Below are positions 53,502-63,001 of a stretch of 64,000 bases of DNA, in pieces. Under the pieces are notes generated by a model. The model searched no databases. It was not told where the DNA came from and saw only the letters and a program-made list of their open reading frames with translations. Both the position numbers and the translations under genes were made by a program. Numbering within the stretch: position 1 is the stretch's first letter; every line of letters starts with the position of its first letter. Source of the stretch: Endozoicomonas numazuensis (GTDB lineage Bacteria; Pseudomonadota; Gammaproteobacteria; Pseudomonadales; Endozoicomonadaceae); assembly GCF_000722635.1 (NCBI RefSeq), contig NZ_JOKH01000002.1, positions 495,783 to 559,782 of the forward strand, read 5' to 3'.

Positions 53502-54905
53502 GTGAAATACATCAGTACCCGGGGACAGGGCGGAGAAAAGAGTTTTCAGGAAGTGCTTCTTGCTGGACTGGCAGAAGATGGCGGATTATATGTTCCAGCT
53601 GAACTGCCCCAGTTTGACCTGGAAAAAATCCGCTCATTGAGAGGCCTCCCCTACAATGAACTGGCTTTTGAAGTCATCAAACCTTTTGTGGCTGGAGACA
53701 TTCCAGACGCCAAGCTGAAGGAAATGATTGACGACAGCTATGCTGCATTTTCCCATGAAGCAGTCGCTCCCCTGACTCAACTGAAAAGTCATCAGTGGGT
53801 GATGGAGCTGTTCCATGGCCCTACCCTGGCTTTCAAAGATTTTGCTTTGCAACTGCTTGGCAGGCTGCTGGACTACGTTCTTACAGAAAGAGGTGAGCGT
53901 GCTGTTGTTCTGGGAGCCACTTCCGGAGACACAGGTTCTGCTGCCATTGAAGGCTGTCGCCACAGCGAAGCACTGGATATATTCATCCTGCACCCCTATC
54001 AGAGAGTGTCTGAAGTCCAGAGACGACAGATGACGACGGTATTGGACAGCAACGTATATAACATCGCTGTGCAGGGTAACTTCGATGACTGTCAGGCCAT
54101 GGTCAAGCAGTGCTTTGCTGACCAGTCTTTTCTGCCCCGGTCTTCAGAAAAAAAGACTCGCCTGGTCGCTGTTAACTCCATCAACTGGGCCCGAATCATG
54201 GCTCAGGTCGTGTATTACTTTCATGCCTCACTGGAACTCGGTGGACCGGACAGAGAAATCGCATTCTCGGTACCCACCGGTAACTTTGGCGATATTTTTG
54301 CCGGTTACATAGCCCGTGGTATGGGACTGCCTGTCAGCAAACTGATCGTCGCTACCAACCGTAATGACATCCTGCACCGTTTCTTCCAGAATAACGATTA
54401 CAGTAAACAGAGCCTTGAACACACGCTGTCACCCAGCATGGACATCATGGTCTCCAGCAATTTCGAACGCCTGTTGTTCGACCTGAACGACCGGGATGGC
54501 CAGGCTCTGGCTGAGCTGATGGCGACGTTTGAAAAAACGGGCAAACTGTCTGCTTCAGAACAAAGCTGGCAGAAAATCCGTGAATTGTTCGACAGCAGTC
54601 GTACTGATGATCAGGATACCTGTGACGCTATTAAAGCTCTGTTTGATCGTACTGAATATTTGGCCGATCCTCACACAATCACTGGCATTCGTGCTCTTGA
54701 AGAACTGGAAACAGACAGCCGTACTCCCAATCTAGTACTGGCAACGGCGCATCCGGTAAAATTCCCTGAGGCCATTGAAAAAGCCGGCCTGGATACACCC
54801 GAACTGCCTCATCACATGAAAGACCTTCTGGAACGTGAAGAGAGATACGATGTAGTGGATAACGACCTGAACTCTGTGAAAAAGTTTATTCACACTCATC
54901 TCTGA
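53502..54905 (+). CDS. thrC: Threonine synthase
   Basis: 467 residues from a GTG. The pyridoxal-phosphate Lys is in LAFKDFALQLLG (near residue 112), and the phosphate-binding loop is GATSGDTGSAAIEG. SVPTGNFGDIFAGYIARGMGLPVSK matches the gammaproteobacterial type. It converts O-phosphohomoserine to threonine in the cytoplasm, directly after the step provided by Hom, with homoserine kinase encoded elsewhere. Confidence 0.96.
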   Translation: MKYISTRGQGGEKSFQEVLLAGLAEDGGLYVPAELPQFDLEKIRSLRGLPYNELAFEVIKPFVAGDIPDAKLKEMIDDSYAAFSHEAVAPLTQLKSHQWVMELFHGPTLAFKDFALQLLGRLLDYVLTERGERAVVLGATSGDTGSAAIEGCRHSEALDIFILHPYQRVSEVQRRQMTTVLDSNVYNIAVQGNFDDCQAMVKQCFADQSFLPRSSEKKTRLVAVNSINWARIMAQVVYYFHASLELGGPDREIAFSVPTGNFGDIFAGYIARGMGLPVSKLIVATNRNDILHRFFQNNDYSKQSLEHTLSPSMDIMVSSNFERLLFDLNDRDGQALAELMATFEKTGKLSASEQSWQKIRELFDSSRTDDQDTCDAIKALFDRTEYLADPHTITGIRALEELETDSRTPNLVLATAHPVKFPEAIEKAGLDTPELPHHMKDLLEREERYDVVDNDLNSVKKFIHTHL

Positions 54906-55094
54906 ACCTGATGGTCATAGCTGATGGCAGCAAACTCGTAAAGCCCCATGAGCCTGTATCTATACGACAGCAGGTGATTGGGGTGAGTGCAGGCAAGTGA
55001 TTTCCAGCCCAACAACATACTCCCCCCTGTGCTCTGCCGCTCTCTGTGATAGAGTAAGTCGATACTTCCCTATTCAGATAGCCCAGAACACTTC

Positions 55095-56813
55095 ATGCCA
55101 CTTCAGATCACTCGACGCACCCACAACCCTCTCCCGTTAACTGATGGCATCCACCCGCTGCTGGCTCGCATATACAGCGCCCGGGGCATTAGTGATCCTT
55201 CAGAGATCAGCCGCCAGTTGAAGGGTCTTCAGAACTACAAAAGTCTCAAGGATATTGAAAAAGCGGCCAGCCTTCTGGCTGATGCTATTTACGAGCAAAA
55301 ACGCATTTTAATTGTCGGAGATTTTGACTGTGATGGCGCCACCAGCAGTGCACTGGGCGTACTGGCTCTGAGGCAGATGGGAGGGTTAGCTGATTATCTG
55401 GTGCCCAACCGGTTTGAATACGGCTACGGCCTAACCCCTGAAATTGTCCAGGTCGCCCGAGAATACCAGCCTGAAGTGCTGGTGACTGTTGATAATGGCA
55501 TCTCCAGTATTGACGGTGTAGCTGCGGCAAAATCACAGGGATGGACAGTCATTGTTACTGATCACCATCTGGCAGGTGAGGAAATTCCTGAGGCTGACGC
55601 CATCGTTAACCCGAATCAGCCTGACTGCCCTTTTGCGGGTAAGAATACTGCCGGCGTAGGCATTATTTTCTATGTCATGTGTGCATTGAGAACCGAGCTA
55701 CGACAACGCGGCTGGTTTAAAGGCAAGACCGAGTTCAACCCTTTTCAATTACTGGATCTGGTGGCACTGGGCACTATTGCTGATGTTGTCAGTCTCGACG
55801 CTAACAACCGCATACTGGCTTATCAGGGACTGGCAAGAATTCGTGCAGGGCATTGTCGTCCTGGTATCCAGGCATTGATTGAGATCTCCGGTCGACAACA
55901 GTCTCGCCTGACCTCTTCGGATCTGGGGTTTGCCTTGGGACCCCGGCTGAATGCAGCAGGACGACTGGATGATATGTCTACCGGTATTGAATTGTTACTG
56001 ACTGAGCGTATTGAGTCCGCCCGAGAATTAGCGGCTGAACTGGATGGACTCAACCGGGACAGAAAAGAGATTGAAGCGGGTATGCAGGTTGAAGCGATGC
56101 GTCATCTGTCCAGTCTGGAGCTCGACAAGCAATCGGACCTGCCTTGGGGAGTCAGTCTTTTTCAGGAGGGCTGGCATCAGGGGGTAGTGGGCATTCTGGC
56201 TTCAAGGGTCAAGGAGAAGCTGCATCGTCCAGTGATCGCTTTTGCAGAGGCCGACAATGGAGAAATTAAAGGGTCTGCAAGGTCCATCAAGGGCCTTCAT
56301 ATGCGCGATGCCCTGGACAGTGTTGCCCGGGAGAACCCCGGACTGATCATAAAGTTTGGTGGCCATGCCATGGCAGCCGGCCTCAGTATCTACAAAAAAG
56401 ATTTTGATACTTTTGCGCAGGCTTTTGATCACATTGTTAAACAGGGGCTGACGACCGAACAACTGGAAGCTGAGATTCACACGGATGGTGAGCTGGGGGC
56501 TGCAGAGCTGACCATGGATACTGCTCAGATTTTAAGAGAGGCGGGGCCATGGGGGCAAAATTTTCCTGAACCCTCATTCGATGGCCGGTTTCAAATCATC
56601 CAGCAAAGACTGGTTGGGCAAAAGCATCTGAAAATGGTTCTTAAAGTACCCTCATCAGAATATTATGTGGATGCCATTGCATTCAACATCGACCCGGGTC
56701 AGTGGCCAAACCAGAATATCAACACAGTGAATGTCGTTTACAAGCTGGACATTAACGAGTTTAGAGGCCAGCAGAGCTTACAACTGATCGTAGATCATCT
56801 CGAATCTGCCTGA
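55095..56813 (+). CDS. recJ: Single-stranded-DNA exonuclease RecJ
   Basis: 572 residues, normal length. The DHH phosphoesterase motifs are present: VGDFDCDGATSSALG, VTVDNGISS and VTDHHLAG, with further active-site block GVGIIFYVMCALR. The DHHA1 domain is marked by KFGGHAMAAGLSI, and an OB-like C-terminal domain follows. It degrades single strands 5' to 3' in recombination and mismatch repair. It follows thrC as in many related genomes. Confidence 0.96.
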   Translation: MPLQITRRTHNPLPLTDGIHPLLARIYSARGISDPSEISRQLKGLQNYKSLKDIEKAASLLADAIYEQKRILIVGDFDCDGATSSALGVLALRQMGGLADYLVPNRFEYGYGLTPEIVQVAREYQPEVLVTVDNGISSIDGVAAAKSQGWTVIVTDHHLAGEEIPEADAIVNPNQPDCPFAGKNTAGVGIIFYVMCALRTELRQRGWFKGKTEFNPFQLLDLVALGTIADVVSLDANNRILAYQGLARIRAGHCRPGIQALIEISGRQQSRLTSSDLGFALGPRLNAAGRLDDMSTGIELLLTERIESARELAAELDGLNRDRKEIEAGMQVEAMRHLSSLELDKQSDLPWGVSLFQEGWHQGVVGILASRVKEKLHRPVIAFAEADNGEIKGSARSIKGLHMRDALDSVARENPGLIIKFGGHAMAAGLSIYKKDFDTFAQAFDHIVKQGLTTEQLEAEIHTDGELGAAELTMDTAQILREAGPWGQNFPEPSFDGRFQIIQQRLVGQKHLKMVLKVPSSEYYVDAIAFNIDPGQWPNQNINTVNVVYKLDINEFRGQQSLQLIVDHLESA

Positions 56814-56850
56814 CCTATAGTTGCCAGTGAAAGAATCTCCAGTACCCTGC

Positions 56851-56890
56851 CAATAGCCGGTGAGTCCGACCAGGACAAACCCGGCTATTG
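56851..56890 (+). terminator. Hairpin after recJ
   Basis: A perfect 10-bp stem, CAATAGCCGG with CCGGCTATTG around a 20-base loop, starts 38 bases after the recJ stop. It lacks a T run. Confidence 0.5.
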
Positions 56891-56978
56891 ACGCCCATAA
56901 ACTCTGAGAAGATTGTTCTTTTAAGATTTCTAAACTATTTTAGAGGCTTGATAATTCTAACCAGACGATACAAAAAGA

Positions 56979-57584
56979 ATGACTGAACCCCGTATTTCCG
57001 GTATTGCAGCCCCCCTGATTGTTCTCATTATTTCATTGGGTTTATTAATCCCCGGGATCACCCAGCCTCTTATCACCCTTCAGGCCGACATGAATCGCCA
57101 AGCCCTGGTTAAGGAGGGTCAGAAGATCATGGAACAACAGTCCATGCATCCTACCCTGCTGTCTATGGCCAACCAGTTTCTTGCCAACCTGAAGGTGGAA
57201 GGACAAAGCCGGGTTTATGAGAAAACCCGAAGCATTCTGGGAACCGCCAAAGACCTCTGGAATTTTGGCTATGCCTTTGTGGCCATTCTTATTCTGACCT
57301 TCAGCGTCTTGATTCCAACGCTTAAAAGCCTGCTTTTACTGGCGTCGTGCCATTCATCATCACGAGAGGCCGCACTGAAAATCAATGCCATTCTAGGTAA
57401 ATGGTCTATGGCTGATGTGTTCGCAATGGGCGTTCTTATTGCTATGCTGGCGGCTAACGCGGCTTCTTCAGAGAGTGCTCTGCTTAACTTTCAGGCAGAG
57501 CTTCATTCTGGTTTTTACTGGTTTGTTGCCTACTGTCTGGTGTCTGGATTAGCCGGACAGTGGTTATTGAAAAAGCGGTTATAA
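56979..57584 (+). CDS. Paraquat-inducible protein A-like membrane protein
   Basis: 201 residues with four membrane segments in one PqiA-type unit (FSVLIPTLKSLLLL, LGKWSMADVFAMGVLIAMLA). PqiA proteins normally have two units and zinc-ribbon Cys, which are absent here. They are thought to act with MCE proteins in lipid movement across the envelope; no MCE gene is adjacent. The long segment between helices 1 and 2 (about residues 35-95) is probably periplasmic. Confidence 0.85.
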   Translation: MTEPRISGIAAPLIVLIISLGLLIPGITQPLITLQADMNRQALVKEGQKIMEQQSMHPTLLSMANQFLANLKVEGQSRVYEKTRSILGTAKDLWNFGYAFVAILILTFSVLIPTLKSLLLLASCHSSSREAALKINAILGKWSMADVFAMGVLIAMLAANAASSESALLNFQAELHSGFYWFVAYCLVSGLAGQWLLKKRL

Positions 57585-57591
57585 AAACCGC

Positions 57592-57984
57592 TTAATCCTC
57601 CATTTCACTCACTTGCAGTTCCAATGCATCAATCGAAATTTTAATCTCTGCAAGACAGATAACCAGAGAAATTAACAATGCCAGCAGACTGATGCCAAAA
57701 AGAATAAAGCCCAGCTGATATTTCCCCATATGCAGAAGAAACATCACCAGGACACAACAGATAAAACTGACAATGCCAGCCCCTTGCATATGCTTGATTA
57801 ATATCATCCTTCGTCGAAGGTTTTCCATCTGCCCCTTAATATGAAGGTTATCCGGGTGTTTTTTAAATTCACCGTGAAGGTTTCTGATCAAAGAAGCCAG
57901 CGCCAAAAACTTGTTGGTATACGATAAAAATAAAAGAGAAATAGCCGGAAACAGCAGAGCGGGAGTTGTTAGATTCAGCTCCAT
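57592..57984 (-). CDS. DUF2721 family membrane protein
   Basis: 130 residues with three membrane segments and the family pattern FPAISLLFLSYTNKFLALASLIR near the N-terminus and LRRRMILIKHMQGAGIVSFICCVLVMFLL in the middle. The function is unknown. It ends seven bases from the convergent PqiA-like gene. Confidence 0.85.
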   Translation of the reverse strand: MELNLTTPALLFPAISLLFLSYTNKFLALASLIRNLHGEFKKHPDNLHIKGQMENLRRRMILIKHMQGAGIVSFICCVLVMFLLHMGKYQLGFILFGISLLALLISLVICLAEIKISIDALELQVSEMED

Positions 57985-58096
57985 GGGACCTTTATCTGAG
58001 ATTGAATGTTGAGGGAGTTATAAGTTTATAACCTTCCTGCACTGCATTCAAACAACCATGAAATTTAAATACGGTTTATCAAGTAGAGCATTTAAC

Positions 58097-59215
58097 CTAA
58101 AGAGACTGGGAGTGCTTCATTTTCATAGTAAAGAGTTCCAGCTGCTGCATTTGTCCGGACGTTCTCAGATCCAATAATCGTACACCCACTCCCAGCAGCC
58201 TGACTGGCTTATTACCTCTTTGCCATGCCCTGATCAACAGTTCTCTGAAATGCGCCTCAGGAGGCTGGTCGTCACGCTCTATCATTTCTTCCAATGTGGT
58301 TTGAGTGAAATCATTAAACTTCACTTTTACAAATCGTTTGGTGACAGAGTATTCATTCTTTATTTTCTGAAAGCGCTGCGCAAGATCCTCAAGCAGAGGC
58401 TTAACCTGAGTCAGTATCGATTGTTCAGTATGCAGGTCTTCATCGTAAGTATGCTCAACAGATAACGACTTTCGTCTTCTATCCAGTTCCAGTGCTCTAT
58501 CATCCACACCTCTGGACAGCTCCCACAGCCTTTCTCCAAAGCTGCCAAACCAACGGCATAATTCTACTGGCGAATATTGCCTCAGCATACCGCACGTCTT
58601 TATACCTTTACTGTGAAGTTTCTCAGCAGTTACCTTGCCTACACCGTGAATTTTTTCGACGGGCAACTCAAATACGAAGTCCTGAACCTGGTCCGGCGTA
58701 ATCACACAGAGTCCATTAGGTTTATTCCAGTCGGAAGCGACCTTGGCCAAGAATTTATTAGGCGCTACACCCACAGATACAGTGATCCCAACCTCATCCC
58801 TGACTGCCTGCATTATCTCTCTGGCCATCAGGGTACCACTGCCTCTGCAGTGTTTGGCTTGGGAAACATCCAGGTAAGCTTCATCCAGTGAGAGTGGTTC
58901 TATCATCTCGGTGTAGCGGTGAAAAATGGCGTGCATCTGTCGTGAAGCGGCTTTATAGACATCAAACCTGGCGGGTAAAATAATCAGCTCCGGGCACAGC
59001 CTGAGCGCCTGATAAGAAGCCATGGCTGAATGCACACCCGACTTTCGGGCAGCATAACTGCAAGTGGCTATCACCCCTCGACGCTCCGCCTTCCCTCCTA
59101 CAGCAAATGCCTTGCCTTTTAAGGTGGGGTCATCCCTTTCTTCTACAGAACAGTAAAAGGCATCGGCATCTACGTGGAGAATTTTTCTCTGAACGGGTGA
59201 GCTCTCTTCTGGCAT
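58097..59215 (-). CDS. dinB: DNA polymerase IV
   Basis: 372 residues, a Y-family translesion polymerase. Catalytic acidic residues are in HVDADAFYCSVEERD and SLDEAYLDVS, with the steric block and fingers between. The helix-hairpin-helix (PVEKIHGVGKVTAEKLHSKGIKTC) and little-finger domain follow. The C-terminus has a beta-clamp-binding motif QLELF. It bypasses lesions such as N2-guanine adducts and is often SOS-controlled, but I see no clear LexA box upstream. Confidence 0.96.
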   Translation of the reverse strand: MPEESSPVQRKILHVDADAFYCSVEERDDPTLKGKAFAVGGKAERRGVIATCSYAARKSGVHSAMASYQALRLCPELIILPARFDVYKAASRQMHAIFHRYTEMIEPLSLDEAYLDVSQAKHCRGSGTLMAREIMQAVRDEVGITVSVGVAPNKFLAKVASDWNKPNGLCVITPDQVQDFVFELPVEKIHGVGKVTAEKLHSKGIKTCGMLRQYSPVELCRWFGSFGERLWELSRGVDDRALELDRRRKSLSVEHTYDEDLHTEQSILTQVKPLLEDLAQRFQKIKNEYSVTKRFVKVKFNDFTQTTLEEMIERDDQPPEAHFRELLIRAWQRGNKPVRLLGVGVRLLDLRTSGQMQQLELFTMKMKHSQSL

Positions 59216-59632
59216 GACAGGATCAGGAAAGTTTGAATGGGTTATTGAAGTCTAACGACAGAAGAAAATGGAGACAATAGAAGTCGCTGTTTTTTTATAC
59301 AGTAACAAGCTGTGCCTGCGTAATAAACTGGAACCCCGAAACTCTGATTCAGGCACGCTTTATTAAAGGTACTTGTGCAGCCAAGTGCCACTTCCCATAA
59401 CGTTCGCAGTGAGCCTGTCGGAGTGCATTATTAGCATCCTTCAACGGGCTCAGGATGAACGGAGTATGTATGCACATTAACGCTTGGTTGCATTAGCGTC
59501 TGGATATGGGTAAGAAGCTAAAGGCTTTAAAATGGCCATTCCTTCATCAGATACCCATCACTCATAGCGAGAAAATGTCCAAATCCGGCTTTTTCGCAGT
59601 AGGTCAGTGGTAAGCTCTACAGCCCCCCAGAC
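59216..59632. other. Intergenic region upstream of dinB with a palindromic repeat
   Basis: About 417 bases with no gene. It contains the 61-bp palindrome at 59401-59461, listed separately. The dinB promoter should lie in the first 100 bases on the minus strand. Confidence 0.4.
59401..59461. repeat. 61-bp palindromic repeat, copy 4
   Basis: CGTTCGCAGTGAGCCTGTCGGAG and CTTCAACGGGCTCAGGATGAACG are the arms, diverged by a few bases from the units at 18282 and 47181 but of equal length. Confidence 0.8.
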
Positions 59633-59681
59633 AAAACAGAAGGCCGAGAGCTCATGATAATATCAGAACTCAGCCCTTCTG
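59633..59681 (-). terminator. Terminator of the unknown 280-residue gene
   Basis: On the minus strand CAGAAGGGCTGAG pairs with CTCTCGGCCTTCTG (imperfect) and is followed by TTTTGT. It lies just past the stop codon. Confidence 0.7.
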
Positions 59682-59695
59682 ATTCCAAACCCATT

Positions 59696-60538
59696 TCATT
59701 CCTGCCTTTGAACAAACCCCATTGCTTCCACCTGAGCCTTCATTTTTTCAATATCGCTTTCCACTTCTCTCAGAGGTTCAGCCAAAGAAGCCTTGAATGA
59801 CTCAAACGGCTCTATCATGGCCTGTTTTTTTTCAGCCATGACTTGAGTCGCCTGAAGACTGGCCCGAGCAGCTTCAACAAAATGGTCTGGTGTGTTGGGA
59901 GGAATTTGCCCTTGAGATACAGAGCGAATGAATGCGGATGACGCGCTATGACTTCCTCCATAGAGAGATGTGACCTCTGCTCTTCTTACTTTGACATTCT
60001 CAAAAGCTTCCTTATATTCCTTGTTAGCTTGAGTGAGTACGGAATAGTCTACTTTCTTATCATACAGCTGAGTCAACTTGTCTGAGAACATATACTTTGA
60101 CAGCTCTTCTCCCTTGGCCAGAGCTACCCCCTGATCCGCAATGACAGAAGCCTCCTCCAACTGACGAGATCGATTCTCTGCATTAACAAGTGGCCTCAGA
60201 TTCTGGAAATTATGTGAAGCAATACCAAGCCCTTTAACGGTGTAGCCAATGAGGCCACCAGCGCCTGTGATCACGCAACTGCCCACATCGCCCACCAGAT
60301 TGACCGACCTTGCAGCAAGAGCAACCAGCGCTCCAAAAGCAAGGCCGCCGGCGGCTCCGGCATAAGGCTCAAAGCGGGAAGGCAAAAAATAGTGAAAAGG
60401 CGCTTCAACTTCGTATTTTTTCCAGAAATTTTTAGGTTGTTCTTGATCAGAGGGCGTTGATCGCCCTGAATTCTGCGCCTCAGAACCTGCTGAAGTAGGA
60501 CAAGGTGAGTTAGATCGGCTGGTAATAGAACCATACAT
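59696..60538 (-). CDS. Unrecognised protein with a glycine-rich hydrophobic hairpin
   Basis: 280 residues. Residues 1-45 are Ser/Pro/Gln-rich with no signal peptide. Residues about 58-110 contain two Gly/Ala-rich hydrophobic stretches (AGAAGGLAFGALVALAA, VGSCVITGAGGLIGYTVKGLGIA) that could insert in a membrane. The rest is helical with a likely coiled coil at the C-terminus (REVESDIEKMKAQVEAM). A polar N-terminus followed by a hydrophobic hairpin and coiled coil is seen in some type III translocators and effectors, but this is only a resemblance. GGATGA precedes the ATG, and a terminator follows. Confidence 0.75.
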   Translation of the reverse strand: MYGSITSRSNSPCPTSAGSEAQNSGRSTPSDQEQPKNFWKKYEVEAPFHYFLPSRFEPYAGAAGGLAFGALVALAARSVNLVGDVGSCVITGAGGLIGYTVKGLGIASHNFQNLRPLVNAENRSRQLEEASVIADQGVALAKGEELSKYMFSDKLTQLYDKKVDYSVLTQANKEYKEAFENVKVRRAEVTSLYGGSHSASSAFIRSVSQGQIPPNTPDHFVEAARASLQATQVMAEKKQAMIEPFESFKASLAEPLREVESDIEKMKAQVEAMGFVQRQE

Positions 60539-60887
60539 ATTAAAATCATCCGTAAATCATTGATATTCAGCTTCTTTGACTGCCTTGCCCCTCGATAGTT
60601 CCTACCCGAAATCAGCAGCATAAACACCAAAGCCACTCCCCCGCTTATTGCAACCCCGAATATTTACGTATTTTCAATCAGATAATAAAAGCGTCAAATC
60701 GCACTCCGTTTGATTGCCCTCTCAGGGCCTGACTCCCATTGCCTGAATTCGATGAGTGCATAAAAACCATTCATTCTCAGAGCTATTACGGAATACATAC
60801 AAACCAAGTACCCACAGCAAATGAAGCGCACAGGCTCGGTAGATTGCCAGCTTGAAAGTGCTCATGGTCAAAGATTAAGGCTTGCAT
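60539..60887. other. Divergent intergenic region
   Basis: 349 bases between the unknown gene and the acyltransferase. No supported gene, repeat or clear promoter. Confidence 0.4.
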
Positions 60888-61490
60888 ATGCGCTTAACGG
60901 TGTTTAATACGCCGATCATCAGTCAGCTGTTGAAGGTTCTGGCTAGACTGTGTCTGTTGATTTCCGGCTGGAAGATTGAAGGTAATAAGCCCCGGGTGCC
61001 TCGCTATATTCTGGTAGCTGCCCCTCATACGAGTAACTGGGATTTCTTTATTGGCATGGCCGTGGGTCTGAGCCATGGTATAGGTGCTTATTGGCTGGGA
61101 AAGTCCAGTCTGTTCTGGGGTCCCTTAGGCCCCATCATGCGCTGGCTGGGAGGAATCCCTGTCGATCGGGCCCGCAGAAGTAGCCTGGTCGAACAGAGCA
61201 TTGGTTGCTTCAAAGGCAATAAACAACTCGGTCTGGTTATTTGCCCTGAAGGCACCCGCTTAAAAGGCGATCGCTGGAGAACAGGCTTCTACCATATTGC
61301 CAAGGGGGCTGAAGTTCCTATTATTCTGGCTTATCTGGATTTCCAGAAGAAAAAAGCCGGCTTTGGACCAGTGATCAAGCCCGGATGCAGCATGGAAAAA
61401 GACCTGGCAGAAATCCAGGCTTTCTATGAAAAAAAACAGGGTAAGTTTCCCAAATGCTTCAGCCCTGTTTTATCCCAGGGGCAGGTCTGA
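60888..61490 (+). CDS. Lysophospholipid acyltransferase family protein
   Basis: 200 residues from the ATG with TAAGG seven bases upstream; a TTG two codons earlier is less likely. The motifs HTSNWD (HX4D), GGIPVDR and CPEGTR are the PlsC-family set. The early hydrophobic helix anchors it in the inner membrane. This short type transfers acyl groups to lysophospholipids or related lipids. It stands alone. Confidence 0.9.
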   Translation: MRLTVFNTPIISQLLKVLARLCLLISGWKIEGNKPRVPRYILVAAPHTSNWDFFIGMAVGLSHGIGAYWLGKSSLFWGPLGPIMRWLGGIPVDRARRSSLVEQSIGCFKGNKQLGLVICPEGTRLKGDRWRTGFYHIAKGAEVPIILAYLDFQKKKAGFGPVIKPGCSMEKDLAEIQAFYEKKQGKFPKCFSPVLSQGQV

Positions 61491-61625
61491 CTCTTCTTCA
61501 CACAACTCCCGCCGATAAAAATCTGCATACAGGAAAAAGCCGGATCTCATAAGCAGGTTCGGCCTTCAAAACAATAACAACCGGTCAGCCTTTACAGCTC
61601 ACCGGGTAAATGGCACTCTGAGCTA

Positions 61626-62306
61626 ATGGAATACAAGATTATCATTGCAGACGACCACCCTTTATTCAGGGCTGCTATACAGGCAGCGCTGCGACAGGGG
61701 CTGGAAAATCCTGAAGTTTATGAAGCCGGATCCATTGGCGCACTGCAAAATATTCTTGAACAAATACCCTCACCTGATCTGATTCTTCTTGATTTACATA
61801 TGCCCGGAGCTCACGGTCTTTCCGGGCTAATATTTCTGCGGGGACAATATCCGAAAGTCCCTGTTGTTATTGTTTCTGCTTCTGAAGACTCACAAGTCAT
61901 TCACCGTTCCATGCAGCATGGCGCCAACGGCTTTATTCCCAAGTCTTCTCCATTGGATGTTTTGAAAATCGCGGTCACACAGGTGCTGGAAGGTGATACC
62001 TGGCTGCCTGAATCACTTCCAGAACTGCCTGAGCAATGGGAAACATCAGAACTGGAGCAAAAGCTGGCAACATTAACGCCTCAACAGTTCAGAGTTTTGG
62101 GCATGATCAGCGAAGGTCTATTAAACAAACAGATCGCTTATGAACTGGAAGTTTCAGAAGCCACAATAAAAGCCCATGTCACCGCTATTTTTAAAAAACT
62201 GGGAGTGCGCAGCAGAACCCAGGCCGTCATTGCTATGAATGAGCTGGAGATTGAGCAGCCCAGCCTTGGCAACGACAACCCCTCTATCGAGCCCCCTCCT
62301 GCTTAG
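61626..62306 (+). CDS. LuxR/NarL-type response regulator
   Basis: 226 residues. The receiver domain has DDHPLF (acidic pocket), the phospho-acceptor Asp in LILLDLHMPG (near residue 57) and the conserved Lys in FIPKSSP. The C-terminal GerE helix-turn-helix is LTPQQFRVLGMISEGLLNKQIAYELEVSEATIKAHVTAIFKKLGV. It resembles regulators of acetate or alcohol metabolism in Pseudomonas (AgmR/ErdR type). Its 3' end overlaps the convergent receiver-domain fragment by 23 bases, so a kinase partner was probably once here. Confidence 0.93.
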   Translation: MEYKIIIADDHPLFRAAIQAALRQGLENPEVYEAGSIGALQNILEQIPSPDLILLDLHMPGAHGLSGLIFLRGQYPKVPVVIVSASEDSQVIHRSMQHGANGFIPKSSPLDVLKIAVTQVLEGDTWLPESLPELPEQWETSELEQKLATLTPQQFRVLGMISEGLLNKQIAYELEVSEATIKAHVTAIFKKLGVRSRTQAVIAMNELEIEQPSLGNDNPSIEPPPA

Positions 62307-62715
62307 CCTCAAATAAAGCCTTCACTGGAACAGGCGCTGTCAGCGAAGTCATTAAAGCTCTTAACGATGCGGGTTTAACTGGTTTACCCATGATCTTTAT
62401 ATCCAGATCACGACACCGATCACGAACACTGTCTTGTTTATCAGCAGTAATCAGAATGGCCGGCACTGGAACAGACGACAACTTGCGTAGCTCCTCAACC
62501 AGCTGAATGCCATCTATGCAGTCATCCAGGCGATAATCAACCAACAGAATATCAGGCAGGCCACATTCCTCGACGACCTTGCGCGCTTCTTTCACACTGC
62601 CCGCAGAATAAATCTGGCAACCCCATCGAACCAGCAGACTTTCCATACCCAGAAGTATTTCAGGCTCATTATCAATACATAGCACCGTTAACCCTAGGCC
62701 CTCTTGTTTGTGTTA
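62284..62715 (-). pseudogene. Severed receiver domain of a hybrid histidine kinase
   Basis: The frame encodes a receiver domain: VLCIDNEPEILLGMESLLVRWGC, phospho-acceptor Asp in LVDYRLDD and Lys in IMGKPVKP. It matches the C-terminal receivers of large hybrid sensor kinases. Upstream the frame continues ten codons (HKQEGLGLT) to an in-frame TAA, and the kinase part is absent. The only start is a GTG at 62685 with no good ribosome site. An IS transposase begins 300 bases further on, so IS-linked deletion is likely. Expression as a single-domain receiver cannot be excluded. Confidence 0.7.
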
Positions 62716-62717
62716 GC

Positions 62718-62749
62718 AAAGCCGGAATTCAGTCATGAACTCCGGCTTT
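62718..62749. terminator. Hairpin at the broken kinase junction
   Basis: AAAGCCGGA pairs perfectly with TCCGGCTTT around a 14-base loop, just outside the kinase remnant. The adjoining bases to 63001 hold no gene. It may be the edge of the mobile DNA. Confidence 0.55.
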
Positions 62750-63001
62750 GTTAGGTGTGTATCCATACTCATCATTTATCAGTCAATTCAACCCAAAAGA
62801 CATCATCATCTTCTGAAAACTAACCGGCATATTTCATTCACAACCACAAGAAGCCAGCAATTCCCGCTGACCATTAATAAATGTTCGATCCAATAGATTA
62901 TTTTGATGCCATTTATTCGGGCTGAACAACACCCGACTGCTTAATCAGCCAATCTGTCAGCAAGTTCTAAACACAGGAAATCAGGGCCACCAGTATCTTT
63001 G

